Source: Fusibacter ferrireducens
GTDB lineage: Bacteria > Bacillota > Clostridia > Peptostreptococcales > Acidaminobacteraceae
Length of the DNA stretch: 64,000 nucleotides
Assembly (NCBI RefSeq): GCF_015352425.1
Contig: NZ_JADKNH010000001.1
Location: forward strand, 407,376-471,375
Reading direction: 5' to 3'
Shown piece after piece: positions 43,632 through 52,934 of this stretch. The position numbers and the translations under genes were made by a program. Every line of letters begins with the position of its first letter. The first letter of the stretch is position 1. The notes beneath the pieces are model-generated. The model did no database searches. It was given only the letters and a program-made list of their open reading frames with translations, and was not told the origin of the DNA.

Positions 43632-45144
43632 TGAGATACAACTCTATTTTGTTTTGTAGTATATTTGCAACTTCATCCGATGTTTTATTGCCAGAGAAGA
43701 AATCAACAATTTCATTTGAGATAATCATGTCAATATGATCATCTTTAACTGGGGCATTGTTAAGCGCATTGGAAAATGCTTCAATGGTGTTCACATAGTA
43801 ATCGTATACTTTTTGGCTTTTCTCTTTAGATTCGGCATCTTCTTTTTGTATCATATCTAGAGTCTCCAGTTTTGCCCTTTCACTGCGTGCGTGGTTGTTG
43901 ATAGGGAGCCCACCTAAGAACATGGTTTGATCAGATTGATTGGCATCGCTTATAATAAATTTTAAGAATGCCCACGCCAAAGCCTTATTTTTAGAATTAG
44001 AGTTAATGCTAAAGGCTTGTGTATATCTGAAATTCACCTTGCCATCAGCATTGGATAAAAGCCCTAGAACTTCATCGTGCGTATCGTCTCCAACAAGTAT
44101 GTTGGCTGAACGTGAGGGTTCTAATTCAAATTTTCGAGTGACATCTTCTAAAAGTGAAAAGCTGGATTTTACTTTATAAAAAAACTGTTCGCTTCTTATT
44201 TTTTCAAAGTCCTCCAATGTAAATTCACCCGATTCAGAGTCTGGATTCAAATAGGCTTTATCACCATATGCTTTTACGGATTCTAAAAGTTTAGCAAAGC
44301 GGCCATCTGTCAGATTGATTTTTTTGTTTTCAATATCGATGTAAGATTCATAGTCCATGTTAAAGAGCGCATTGAATGTTTGTGGGCCAGCAGTTGTGTG
44401 AAACATTTTTATAGGCTGATTTGTATTTGCTTTGGCCCTATTAAAGGGCAACAAGCCATCTTCGAATAATTGATTATAAGTATACTTACCTCTACTTTTC
44501 AGTTTTTCCTGTTCTTCTTCAGTGAAGAGTGATTTGTCATATGCAACATAATCAAACATATAATCCAGTGGCATGATATACTGACCGTTATTATATTTTA
44601 GGGCATGAATTATATTTTCTCTATAATTTGAAATGTCAAAGTCCTTATCTTGATCCATGTATAACTGAAGATCTTCAAGTAGATTCGCATCTGTGTATTT
44701 ATTGTAGGGCAAAACATCCATTGCAAGCAGATCAGCCCCCTGCCCACTCATTAATTCGGTATTGATTTTTTGAATATAGTCAGCACGTTCTTGTTCTTCA
44801 TTATCTCTTGTTGAAACTGTAATGCCATTTTCAAGTGTCTTCATCACAGGCATAGAGGCGAAGGTTTCAACATGGATTTTAGTACCTGGATTTTTGGCTT
44901 CAAAAGCCTTTGCAGCTTTTTCCATTGTGTCCTTGTAAAACATCGTATCATAGCAAGATACAGTAAGTTCACCTGATAAGTCTTCCGTTAGTAATGATTC
45001 TAAAGGGTCTTTCTCAGAAGTCGCTTGACTTATGGCGTTTTCACTTGGAGCGTTTTCAGAGGTCCCGAGTGCATTTGATTGCCCGCAGCTTGTTGTAAAT
45101 AGTCCTAAAATTACAATAAAAAATAACAAAATACATTTCTTCAT
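43624..45144 (-). CDS. extracellular solute-binding lipoprotein
   Basis: 506 residues; signal peptide with lipobox GLFTTSC (lipidated Cys20), an acidic Ser/Glu-rich linker (about 21-55), then a family-1 type binding fold: ELTVSCYDTMFYKDTMEKAA, FEAKNPGTKIHVETFAS, GADLLAMDVLPYNKY and the C-terminal LAWAFLKFIISDANQS. It feeds the two downstream permeases. Probably binds a sugar or peptide, but the ligand cannot be inferred. Its promoter region holds a site shared with the adjacent two-component operon. Confidence 0.88.
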   Translation of the reverse strand: MKKCILLFFIVILGLFTTSCGQSNALGTSENAPSENAISQATSEKDPLESLLTEDLSGELTVSCYDTMFYKDTMEKAAKAFEAKNPGTKIHVETFASMPVMKTLENGITVSTRDNEEQERADYIQKINTELMSGQGADLLAMDVLPYNKYTDANLLEDLQLYMDQDKDFDISNYRENIIHALKYNNGQYIMPLDYMFDYVAYDKSLFTEEEQEKLKSRGKYTYNQLFEDGLLPFNRAKANTNQPIKMFHTTAGPQTFNALFNMDYESYIDIENKKINLTDGRFAKLLESVKAYGDKAYLNPDSESGEFTLEDFEKIRSEQFFYKVKSSFSLLEDVTRKFELEPSRSANILVGDDTHDEVLGLLSNADGKVNFRYTQAFSINSNSKNKALAWAFLKFIISDANQSDQTMFLGGLPINNHARSERAKLETLDMIQKEDAESKEKSQKVYDYYVNTIEAFSNALNNAPVKDDHIDMIISNEIVDFFSGNKTSDEVANILQNKIELYLNE

Positions 45145-45218
45145 AATAATCCTCCATCTGTTTTATGATTTATAGTCACTGTTATATTAAGGGTTACATC
45201 TGTACTTCACTTGAACTT

Positions 45219-45240
45219 AAACTGTAGTTTTAATGTAGTT
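45219..45240 (-). promoter_or_regulatory. probable response-regulator site upstream of the transporter operon
   Basis: AAACTGTAGTTTT (45219-45231) followed by ATGTAGTT (45233-45240). On the minus strand this reads as two AACTACA direct repeats 11 bp apart, the layout OmpR-type regulators favour. The 13-mer recurs exactly at 47468-47480 upstream of the regulator gene. Confidence 0.6.
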
Positions 45241-45286
45241 GGATATTTTTTAGTAATGGAATAACCTTTTTATATGAGATCATAAA

Positions 45287-45309
45287 AAAACTGCCCTTAT
45301 GGCAGTTTT
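45287..45309 (-). terminator. terminator of the two-component operon
   Basis: Arms AAAACTGCC (45287-45295) and GGCAGTTTT (45301-45309). On the minus strand it is followed by a run of T. It lies between the kinase gene and the transporter operon. Confidence 0.85.
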
Positions 45310-45365
45310 ACATACTGAGAAATAGTTATAGTTCAAAATAGTTGTCGTAAAAAACATCACGGACA

Positions 45366-46775
45366 TCAATCGTGAATGGGTAAATCCATGAAAAAAATCA
45401 CATCATGTCCTTTTGTTTCAAGAGAAAAAGTAATTTCAAGAGAATCCAGTATTTTTTTTACGATGGTAAGTCCTAATCCACCACCTTTATCACTTGGGCT
45501 TCTCGCCTGATCTGCCCTATAAAAAGGCTCATAGAGTTTATTTTTTGTTTCATCATCTATTTTTGAATTTGTGTTGAGAATGCATAGGCGTACTTGATCT
45601 GATGCATGTGTCTCGGTCCAAATTCGAATTTCTTCGTTTTTAGAAGAGTTTTGAATGGCATTCATGATGACATTGGAGAGCACTGTACTGATCATTTTAC
45701 GATCGGTATAACAGGAAATGCTTTCTGGTACATTGACGATGATGTTCTGTTCTTTTCTGTCTGCAAGTGTATTGTATTCTAGTAAGAGCGTTGTGATGGT
45801 TTTCAGGAGAAATACTTGTTCCTTTTGTGGTACGATTCTTTCGTCTGAGAGCTTTACAATTTCTAGAATTTCGTTTACAATCCGACTTTGTGTCCTTGTC
45901 ATTTCGAGGCATTTTCTCAAGTATTTTGGGTGATTATCATAATCGCCAATGCCGGCAAGCATCCCTTCAAGCAAAGCTGATACGGCGGAGATGGGTGTTT
46001 TGAGCTCGTGAGATGCCGCTGAAAAAAAATACCGCTGATTTTCTTCCATTTCTTTTTCACGGATAATTTCCAATTGTAATTCCGAAATCGTGTATTTTAA
46101 TTTTTCATACATATTGTAGACATCTTTAGTGAGTTGTCCAACTTCATCTTTTCTTGTCTCTTGGTATGAAACTGCTTCAAGGCACGACATCTTATGCGTA
46201 TCCGCAGCAAGTTTTTTGATTGGACGTGTGATCCCCTTTGCAAACAATACAGCGCCGACAATGCTTACACCCAGCAATAGAACTAGAGTAAAGACAACAT
46301 TTTCTATAAATTTTTTGTTGGATTCGCTACTGACTGTCACAGATAAAGTACGAACCAATAGATTGTCGTCTAAGGCAATTGTAATACCGTCTTTTGTATC
46401 GCCTTTTGAATTAGCAGAAGTGTCTTTTACACTGGACTGAACGTTTATATTTTGAGTATGATCAGAGTGTATTAAGTCGCTATTAACCGTTGTATAAATC
46501 GTCGTACCATCTTGTGTCTCCACACTAAAAGAAATGGACTGATTTTTATCATGAAATGAGTCTGCCATTTTTACGGCTTCTATAATGTCATCATTTTGAT
46601 CAATGCTTGCTTTCAAAGATTCAAAAATCGCTGTATATTGCTGTACTTGAAGGTACTCATAAAATTCTTTTGCCTGTTGTGCAAAAACCAGAAGTGTAAC
46701 TGTGATTGTAAGGAAAAAGCATAGTAATGTATACAGAAAAATTTTTTCAAAGATTCCAAAGCGAAGTTTTGTCAT
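45366..46775 (-). CDS. sensor histidine kinase
   Basis: 469 residues: membrane segment (about 10-32), extracytoplasmic sensor (about 33-160), second segment (about 162-184), HAMP (about 186-240), HisKA with phospho-acceptor His in SAASHELKTPISAVSA (near residue 256) and HATPase (N-box NVIMNAIQNSSKN, G-box SDKGGGLGLTIVKK). Start overlaps the regulator stop by four bases. The pair sits directly upstream of the binding-protein/permease/adaptor operon, which it probably controls. Confidence 0.93.
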   Translation of the reverse strand: MTKLRFGIFEKIFLYTLLCFFLTITVTLLVFAQQAKEFYEYLQVQQYTAIFESLKASIDQNDDIIEAVKMADSFHDKNQSISFSVETQDGTTIYTTVNSDLIHSDHTQNINVQSSVKDTSANSKGDTKDGITIALDDNLLVRTLSVTVSSESNKKFIENVVFTLVLLLGVSIVGAVLFAKGITRPIKKLAADTHKMSCLEAVSYQETRKDEVGQLTKDVYNMYEKLKYTISELQLEIIREKEMEENQRYFFSAASHELKTPISAVSALLEGMLAGIGDYDNHPKYLRKCLEMTRTQSRIVNEILEIVKLSDERIVPQKEQVFLLKTITTLLLEYNTLADRKEQNIIVNVPESISCYTDRKMISTVLSNVIMNAIQNSSKNEEIRIWTETHASDQVRLCILNTNSKIDDETKNKLYEPFYRADQARSPSDKGGGLGLTIVKKILDSLEITFSLETKGHDVIFFMDLPIHD

Positions 46776-47434
46776 CGAACGTCCTCCAAGCTGTAACCGA
46801 TACCTCTGATGGTCTTGATGATGTTGACAGGTAATTTGGCGCGCAGATTTTTAATATGCGTATGTATGACGCCTTCCTCGCCATCAAAATCGTATCCCCA
46901 TATTCTAGTGAGAATGGTCTGGTGTGTAATCACTTTACCCTTATTCTGTGCGAGTAAGAGTAAAATTTCAAATTCTCTCAGAGTAAGTGCAATGGCAGTG
47001 TCATCGTAAATAGCTTTATATGAATCTATATTGAGTAAGAGACCACCCACACAAATTTCCTTTTGAAGGACGCCACTTCGCCTCAAGAGCGCTTCCACAC
47101 GTTTGATGAGAATTTGCATGGAAAAGGGTTTGGTTACGTAATCGTCCACTTCATTTTGAAAGGCAATCAATTGATTCAAATCATCTGATAAAGCAGTCAT
47201 CATCAAAACGGGTGCAGTGCTGATCTTTCTAAATGCCTTTAAGAGTTCATGACCGTCAATACCAGGCAACATGATGTCAAGAATCAAAAGTTGATAACTT
47301 TTATCATAAAACATTTCAAGTGCCACATCACCATGGAAGGCGGTATCCACTAAAAAACCCTCATTTTGGAGGAACGTCTTAACCGTATCGCAAATGGTTT
47401 TATTATCTTCAACTACTAAAATATTAATATCCAT
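46772..47434 (-). CDS. OmpR/PhoB-family response regulator
   Basis: 220 residues: receiver (about 1-118, phospho-acceptor Asp in LLILDIMLPGIDG near residue 52, Lys in VTKPFS) and a winged-helix DNA-binding domain (about 125-218: ALTLREFEILLLLAQNKGKV, RIWGYDFDGEEGVIHTHIKN, IKTIRGIGYSLE). First gene of the two-component operon. A 13-mer just upstream is repeated in front of the transporter operon, suggesting autoregulation and control of that operon. Confidence 0.95.
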   Translation of the reverse strand: MDINILVVEDNKTICDTVKTFLQNEGFLVDTAFHGDVALEMFYDKSYQLLILDIMLPGIDGHELLKAFRKISTAPVLMMTALSDDLNQLIAFQNEVDDYVTKPFSMQILIKRVEALLRRSGVLQKEICVGGLLLNIDSYKAIYDDTAIALTLREFEILLLLAQNKGKVITHQTILTRIWGYDFDGEEGVIHTHIKNLRAKLPVNIIKTIRGIGYSLEDVR

Positions 47435-47467
47435 GTCAGCATCACCTCCACATCATATTAGCAGATA

Positions 47468-47480
47468 AAACTGTAGTTTT
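47468..47480 (-). promoter_or_regulatory. probable autoregulatory site of the response regulator
   Basis: AAACTGTAGTTTT, exactly the 13-mer found at 45219-45231, 34 bp upstream of the regulator gene. Confidence 0.6.
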
Positions 47481-47501
47481 TCTGAAGTCGGAATAAAGCT
47501 A

Positions 47502-47543
47502 AACAACAAGTTGAGTCATTGAGAAGTCGCTCAACTTGTTGTT
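47502..47543 (-). terminator. terminator after the aminotransferase gene
   Basis: Perfect 14-bp stem (47502-47515, AACAACAAGTTGAG; 47530-47543, CTCAACTTGTTGTT). Read on the minus strand the tail is T-rich but interrupted. Confidence 0.7.
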
Positions 47544-47574
47544 ATATGAAAGATTATAGTGCAAAATATCTGTT

Positions 47575-48819
47575 TTAGAGTTCTGTAAAGGCTTCTTTAA
47601 ATGCCTGAATGAGCAAGTCAATATCTGCCTTATGAATGACAAGTGGTGGCTGTAAGGCGATGACATCACGATTCATGCCATTCTTGCCCACGATAAAGCC
47701 CTTTTGAAGCATCTTCTCAAGTATTTGGTCCACTATTTCAGAGCTGCTTAGCGTCATACCCACCATGAGGCCAAGACCTCTGACATCTTCTATCATCTTA
47801 AATTCGTTTTTCAACTGTAAAAGTTTTTCTTTAAGATAGTTGCCTAGATCTTCTGACTGCTTGCAAAGCTTATTGTCTTCAATAAAATCCAGAACAGCTA
47901 ATCCTGTACTCATGGATACAGGATTGCCGCCAAGTGTGGATGCAGAAGGCTTGTTGAATGATTTGGCAATATGTGGCCTAGCGGAGAATGCCCCCACGGG
48001 AACCCCATTGCCGAGTGCTTTTGCCATAGTTATGATGTCAGGCACCACATCAAAATGTTCTATGGCAAACATTTTTCCTGTCCGGGCGAAGCCAGTTTGT
48101 ACTTCATCTGTTATGAGAAGTACACCATAGGACTCTAAGAGTGTCTTCAAACGTTTAAAAAAAGTCCTGTGAGGTATATTGATCCCACCATTCCCTTGTA
48201 TGGGCTCCACGATACAGGCTGCAATTTCATCTGCATTTGTCTTTAATATATGCTCAACACTCTCAAGTGAAGCATTAGAGATTGCTTTAATATCTGCTTC
48301 GGACCCCATGAACCCCTTTGCAAAATAAACATTGGGATCTAAGAAGGGATCAATACGCCACATGGGAATGCCAGTGACACTCATGGTTAGTGCAGAACGT
48401 CCGTGTAAGCCACCTTCAAAGGCAATAAAGCCGCGCTTTCCAGTGTGAAGTCTAGCCAATAAAAGTGCCCCTTCATTGGCCTCTGTGCCGCTACAGCAGA
48501 AAAACGTATTTTTTATGTCTCCAGGTAAATATTTTGCCAGTCTTTCGGCGAGTAGAACCATGGGTTCTGTGAGATAGATAATGGAAGTATGTTGAAGTGT
48601 TTGGAGTTGAGTTGTGGTTTTTTGAGTGATTGCGGGTTCGCAATGTCCACAGTTGACGACGGTGACACCTGCAAAAAAATCGCGGTAACATTTGCCTTGG
48701 TCATCATATAAGAACTGACCTGCACCTTTTACAATATGTGGCGGGTTCTTATAAAAATGCATGGCATTGGGAAAAAAATAGTCCTTTTTAAGTTGTATGA
48801 TGTCGGATGATGTTAACAT
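47575..48819 (-). CDS. class III PLP aminotransferase
   Basis: 414 residues. Fold-type I subgroup II enzyme (4-aminobutyrate, ornithine or alanine-glyoxylate type). Seen: FFAGVTVVNCGHCEPAI (about 48-64), FFCCSGTEANEGALLLAR (PLP phosphate loop, about 105-122), GGLHGRSALTMSVTG, ITDEVQTGFARTGKMFAIEH (about 233-252) and the PLP Lys in TMAKALGNGVPVGAF (about 260-274). It lies 12 bases downstream of the U32 gene, probably in one transcript. The amino donor cannot be assigned from sequence. Confidence 0.9.
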   Translation of the reverse strand: MLTSSDIIQLKKDYFFPNAMHFYKNPPHIVKGAGQFLYDDQGKCYRDFFAGVTVVNCGHCEPAITQKTTTQLQTLQHTSIIYLTEPMVLLAERLAKYLPGDIKNTFFCCSGTEANEGALLLARLHTGKRGFIAFEGGLHGRSALTMSVTGIPMWRIDPFLDPNVYFAKGFMGSEADIKAISNASLESVEHILKTNADEIAACIVEPIQGNGGINIPHRTFFKRLKTLLESYGVLLITDEVQTGFARTGKMFAIEHFDVVPDIITMAKALGNGVPVGAFSARPHIAKSFNKPSASTLGGNPVSMSTGLAVLDFIEDNKLCKQSEDLGNYLKEKLLQLKNEFKMIEDVRGLGLMVGMTLSSSEIVDQILEKMLQKGFIVGKNGMNRDVIALQPPLVIHKADIDLLIQAFKEAFTEL

Positions 48820-48831
48820 ATTGCCTCCTTT

Positions 48832-50787
48832 CTACTTGTCAAAGGGTAATGCTCCAAAGGTATATGCTTCAAATGGATGACGTGAGTGATTAAATGCCTC
48901 CCCTTTCTGATGAGCCGAGAGAAAATCTTTGACGCATTTAATGTTTTCTTCAATTTGTTCAGTGGTCATGGTTTGCGCTTCTATTCTCAGCATTTTAACT
49001 GAACTGTAAGACAGGATTTCAGTTAGAACGGGTAAAAGTGACAGGGATTTTTGAGTGAGTAAATGTGTGCGCTGGTGCTGATCTCTATACAAATCATAAG
49101 CCCCTGCCTCATTATGCAGTGTCAGTTTTCCCATTACGTCTGAATTGAGTGCATTGTGAAAGTCATGCTCAAAATACATGGCCACAAGTCGCCCAAGTAC
49201 AGGCAATTCCAGATTGTGATTGGAATCAAGAAGAGGCTTTAAATCAATTGCTGTGAGCTCAACTGAGGGCATAAATTGACTCAATCCATGATGCCTATAG
49301 AAATCCGCTGCGAGCGAATTGAATATATTGAGGCTATAATCTCCGACGATTTGAAGGCCAAGTGATTTGAACTTACTAAGTGCGCCTAAGTTGCCGATCA
49401 GGATACCATCCATATGAGGTGCAAGCTTTGAAAGCCATACTTCATAGTGATCCAATTGCATTTCATTCATCATGCGTGGTGTGCCAACATAGATTTCTGT
49501 GGTCTGTGCTTTGGATTTCAATTTTTTTAGAGTTTCAATACTCATGGGGCGATCGGGTTCATAGATATCACCAGAGATATAGATTCTGTCGACACCTGCT
49601 TTAATAGCACTTTCAGCTTGTGCGACATTGTTGACCCTAATTGAAATCTTCGGTATAGGACGCTCTGAAAGGCTGATTTCAGGAGAGTTGGTTATAGGCG
49701 TATTGTTCAATATGGCTTCTGAACTCAGCGTTTTGCTAAGCCGTGTTTTGACTTGTTCAATCTGAGAAAAGGCGATGCTCTTTTCTGCTGTGGGCGTACT
49801 GAACATTTTTCCAGTGGAATAAAACTTGCCAGTGCCCTCGTAACGTGTATTTATATTTGAGACACCCGGTTTCCCAAAGGCATACCCCGTGGATAAATCT
49901 CTTTTACGAGATGTTTGGATGGTTTCCAAATCCTTAAACCGATCATAGCCTATGGGATCTTCTATAAATCGATCCATGGCATCACCATAGTAATTGATGA
50001 GTTTGGTGATAAAGTCTGCCTCTCTCATGCGCCCCTCTATTTTAAAGGCGGTTACGCCAGCATGAATCATTTCAGGCAGATGGGCATATAGGCATAGATC
50101 TTTTACAGCCATTGGAAAACTTTTATTGTTTGAATCTTGAATATTTTCAGCATCAGCCGATGTGGAAAACCACCAGCGACAGGGTTTTAAGCATTTGCCT
50201 CTATTACTGCTCATACCAAAGAGCATGGATGAATAATAGCATTGTGCACCATGTGCAATGCACATATCTCCGTGGGTAAAATACTCGATCTCCATATCGG
50301 TTTGAGTTTTAATCCATTTGACCTCTTCAAGACTTGCTTCCCTAGATAACACTACTCTTGTAACCTGATGTGCTTTTAAAGTGTCAATCATGGGCAAGTT
50401 ATGAACATTCATCATAACAGAAGCATGTACTTCAAGATCTAAATTTAATTGCCTGATGAGTTCTATGATTGCAAAATCCTGAACGATAAGTGCATCTGGC
50501 TTGACTTGAGCTAGAAAAGTCAAGTAGGTCTTGGCAATTTCAATTTCATCAAAATCGATAAGATTGTTAACCGTGATGTAAACTTTTTTATGGTTTACGT
50601 GGGCTATTCGAATAGCCTCAGTAATTTCCTCGTTTGTAAAGTTAAAGCCTTTACGGATCATCCGCATATTGAGTGATTGTCCACCAAAATAGATGGCATC
50701 ACACTTTGTCTGTACGACCTCTTTAAAAATTTCAAAATTACCTGAAGGTGCGAGCAACTCAAGAGGTCTCCCTTTAAAAAATCTCAT
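48832..50787 (-). CDS. U32-family peptidase-like protein (RlhA/TrhP type)
   Basis: 651 residues. N-terminal U32 domain with ELLAPSGNFEIFKEVVQTKC (about 9-28), EYFTHGDMCIAHGAQCYYSS and GKCLKPCRW (cysteines likely to bind an iron-sulfur cluster), and FKIEGRMREADFITKLINYY (about 247-266), followed by a long C-terminal part that repeats a barrel-like sequence (DRIYISGDIYEPDRP). E. coli homologues RlhA and TrhP hydroxylate RNA bases using prephenate, which is a better guess here than collagen breakdown. The target RNA cannot be told from sequence. Confidence 0.88.
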   Translation of the reverse strand: MRFFKGRPLELLAPSGNFEIFKEVVQTKCDAIYFGGQSLNMRMIRKGFNFTNEEITEAIRIAHVNHKKVYITVNNLIDFDEIEIAKTYLTFLAQVKPDALIVQDFAIIELIRQLNLDLEVHASVMMNVHNLPMIDTLKAHQVTRVVLSREASLEEVKWIKTQTDMEIEYFTHGDMCIAHGAQCYYSSMLFGMSSNRGKCLKPCRWWFSTSADAENIQDSNNKSFPMAVKDLCLYAHLPEMIHAGVTAFKIEGRMREADFITKLINYYGDAMDRFIEDPIGYDRFKDLETIQTSRKRDLSTGYAFGKPGVSNINTRYEGTGKFYSTGKMFSTPTAEKSIAFSQIEQVKTRLSKTLSSEAILNNTPITNSPEISLSERPIPKISIRVNNVAQAESAIKAGVDRIYISGDIYEPDRPMSIETLKKLKSKAQTTEIYVGTPRMMNEMQLDHYEVWLSKLAPHMDGILIGNLGALSKFKSLGLQIVGDYSLNIFNSLAADFYRHHGLSQFMPSVELTAIDLKPLLDSNHNLELPVLGRLVAMYFEHDFHNALNSDVMGKLTLHNEAGAYDLYRDQHQRTHLLTQKSLSLLPVLTEILSYSSVKMLRIEAQTMTTEQIEENIKCVKDFLSAHQKGEAFNHSRHPFEAYTFGALPFDK

Positions 50788-50900
50788 TTCTACTCCTTTA
50801 ATTGTACATTTCTCTATATAGTACCATTCATAAGTATACCATTTCTCAAATAATTTGTGCAGAGTTTACTTTATCCCTTTATTTATGAATTAAAAAGAGA

Positions 50901-50937
50901 CCTTGGGTTGACATAATATATTTATGTTAACTCAAGG
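50901..50937 (-). terminator. terminator after the DJ-1/PfpI gene
   Basis: Arms CCTTGGGTTGACATAA (50901-50916) and TTATGTTAACTCAAGG (50922-50937) with two mismatches. Minus-strand tail is TCTCTTTTTAATTC. Confidence 0.75.
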
Positions 50938-50975
50938 CCGCTTAAATTCGTTTAACCTGATAATTGCTTACAGAC

Positions 50976-51527
50976 TTATCCTTTAAAATATTTAAAAAAT
51001 TGAATGGTTTCTTCGTAATCTGCATCATCTTTGTAGATAGACATCATTTTACCAATTTCAAGCCCAAAATCTACATAGCCATTTGCTTTCGCTGTGATGA
51101 TATTCCCTGAGACAACTATATTTTGATCTAAATAATTGTTTGGATCAAAGACGCTGAACTCAGTGATTGGTAGTGGTGTTGTGTATTTTAGACCCTTTAA
51201 TAAGCCACTATTTGCAAGAGCTAAAGTGCCTGAACAAATGCCGCCAATTTTAACTTTCTTCGCGTGTAAATTTTGCAACAAATTTGATAAGCTTTTATTA
51301 TTTTCAAAAGATTTAGGATCACCACCAGGTATTATCAATAAGTCTACGTTATCTACATTGACTTCATTTAAAGTGATATGAGGTATGGTAATAAACCCTT
51401 CTTGAGAAGTCACTGGTTGATCAGTCAGACCAACCGTTATGATATCTCCGACTGTTTTCATAAAATAGTTGGCAAGGACAACTTCGAATTGTACAAAGCC
51501 TTCATAGATTAGGACATAAGTTTTCAT
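50976..51527 (-). CDS. DJ-1/PfpI-family protein
   Basis: 183 residues of the class I glutamine amidotransferase-like superfamily. The nucleophile elbow is GGICSGTLALANSGLLKG (about 96-113, Cys near 99), with the acidic partner in an N-terminal strand (YEGFVQFE) and LLIIPGGDP (about 63-71). Family members act as chaperones, glyoxalases or stress proteins; the role here is unknown. No clear operon partner. Confidence 0.85.
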   Translation of the reverse strand: MKTYVLIYEGFVQFEVVLANYFMKTVGDIITVGLTDQPVTSQEGFITIPHITLNEVNVDNVDLLIIPGGDPKSFENNKSLSNLLQNLHAKKVKIGGICSGTLALANSGLLKGLKYTTPLPITEFSVFDPNNYLDQNIVVSGNIITAKANGYVDFGLEIGKMMSIYKDDADYEETIQFFKYFKG

Positions 51528-51593
51528 ATTGAACCTCGATTTCTTTTGCGTTACGGTATCATTACATAATCAAATGTTTTGAAATGCAATTTG

Positions 51594-52169
51594 TTACCTC
51601 ATGTGGTCATGTCTTTCATATTCTTCTCGGGTCATGCCAAAGAGCAGAACATCATGATATTTCCCCTCAGTGTAGACCATTTGTGATCGGACACCCTCTT
51701 CGACACAGCCGAGTTTTTTGAGCATTTTTGGTGAGCCTATATTATCATCGAGTACAGTACCATAGTATTTGTTTAACCGTCTTTCGTAAAAAGCATAATC
51801 CAATAGTATTTTCATGGCTGCTGTACCATAGCCCATACCTCTATGATCACGATCAATTAGCAATCCGATGCTAAACGTACCATTTCTCTCATCAATGGAA
51901 TTCAGATTGATAGCCCCCACAGTGTTGCCTTTCATATCTTCAATACCAAACATTAATCGTTCTGAGTTATCAGGAAAATCTTTAAAGTTATCTAAAAATT
52001 CTCTTGCTTCATTCTCTGTAGGCGGAAGTTCTACTTCATAATTTACAAGGCGTCTACCTGGTGTATCGAATCGGTTATAGTAATGAAATTCCCAGTCTTC
52101 ATCTTTTAATGCACGTAATATGACTTGATCGTTCTGCCAATAGTAATTGTCTAATTTTAAGGGTTTCAT
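51594..52169 (-). CDS. GNAT N-acetyltransferase (RimJ/RimL type)
   Basis: 191 residues. Acetyl-CoA binding motif LLIDRDHRGMGYGTAAMKIL (about 108-127) and the later LNKYYGTVLDDNIGSPKMLK (about 136-155), typical of the RimJ/RimL-like group that acetylates protein N-termini or small amines. The N-terminal YYWQNDQVILRALKDEDWEF fits. Substrate unknown. Intact, unlike the frameshifted GNAT gene at 32155. Confidence 0.88.
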   Translation of the reverse strand: MKPLKLDNYYWQNDQVILRALKDEDWEFHYYNRFDTPGRRLVNYEVELPPTENEAREFLDNFKDFPDNSERLMFGIEDMKGNTVGAINLNSIDERNGTFSIGLLIDRDHRGMGYGTAAMKILLDYAFYERRLNKYYGTVLDDNIGSPKMLKKLGCVEEGVRSQMVYTEGKYHDVLLFGMTREEYERHDHMR

Positions 52170-52294
52170 AAAATCACCTCATTTATAAAGTATACGTTTA
52201 ATGCACATATCCCCCTTATTATATCAAATTAGTGGCAATGAAGTCTTTTAAATTTAAATGTCAAATGTGTTTTGGACGCTGCTCTTTTAGAGTC

Positions 52295-52657
52295 TCAAGA
52301 TGAGGTTTCAATTTCTTTCTGCAATTTTTTAGAGAGTCCAGAAAATACTAGATGATATGATGCGTCAATCATTTTTTTTATTAAATCATCGGGCACATGA
52401 CCTTCTAGATAAATTGAATTCCAGTGTTCTTTGTTCATATAATACCCTGGGATAATATCTGAAAAGTTTTCGCGAAGTGCAAGGTTTTCCATCGGGGAAC
52501 CCTTAAGTGTGATGATCGGTTTGCCAGCTTTATCACCACCGATCATAGCAAACATCTTACCACTGAGCATATAGCGATCAACGCCCCACTCTGTCTTGAA
52601 TTCATGTTGACATCCTTTTTTTGATTTACAGTAATTGTGAAGTCCTGAATATTGCAT
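52295..52657 (-). CDS. MmcQ/YjbR-family protein
   Basis: 120 residues. Typical double-wing fold sequence: EWGVDRYMLSGKMFAMIGGD (about 23-42), PIITLKGSP (about 48-56), IIPGYYMNKEHWNSIYLEG (about 69-87) and DLIKKMIDASYHLVFSGLSK. The family is described as DNA-binding-like, with no settled function. N-terminal HNYCKSKKGC resembles other clostridial members. Monocistronic. Confidence 0.85.
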   Translation of the reverse strand: MQYSGLHNYCKSKKGCQHEFKTEWGVDRYMLSGKMFAMIGGDKAGKPIITLKGSPMENLALRENFSDIIPGYYMNKEHWNSIYLEGHVPDDLIKKMIDASYHLVFSGLSKKLQKEIETSS

Positions 52658-52934
52658 TGTACACCTCCAAAATTGTATTCATCCAATCTATGTAGTTTCA
52701 ACTTGTATCTTTGATCGCCGAACGAGAAAAACGCCCAGCAAAATAATAATCATGGAACTCATCTACTGAGATTCTTACTATAAGTGTTTTTTAGAACATA
52801 CTTTCGATTAATATATATCATAACGTATTGTTAGACAATCATCAAGTATTTTACGCGCTCTTTTATGGACGTTATTCGAATTTATGATTATAATAAGGAG
52901 TAGTTTATAATAATGTTATGATAAGGTGGCAAAA

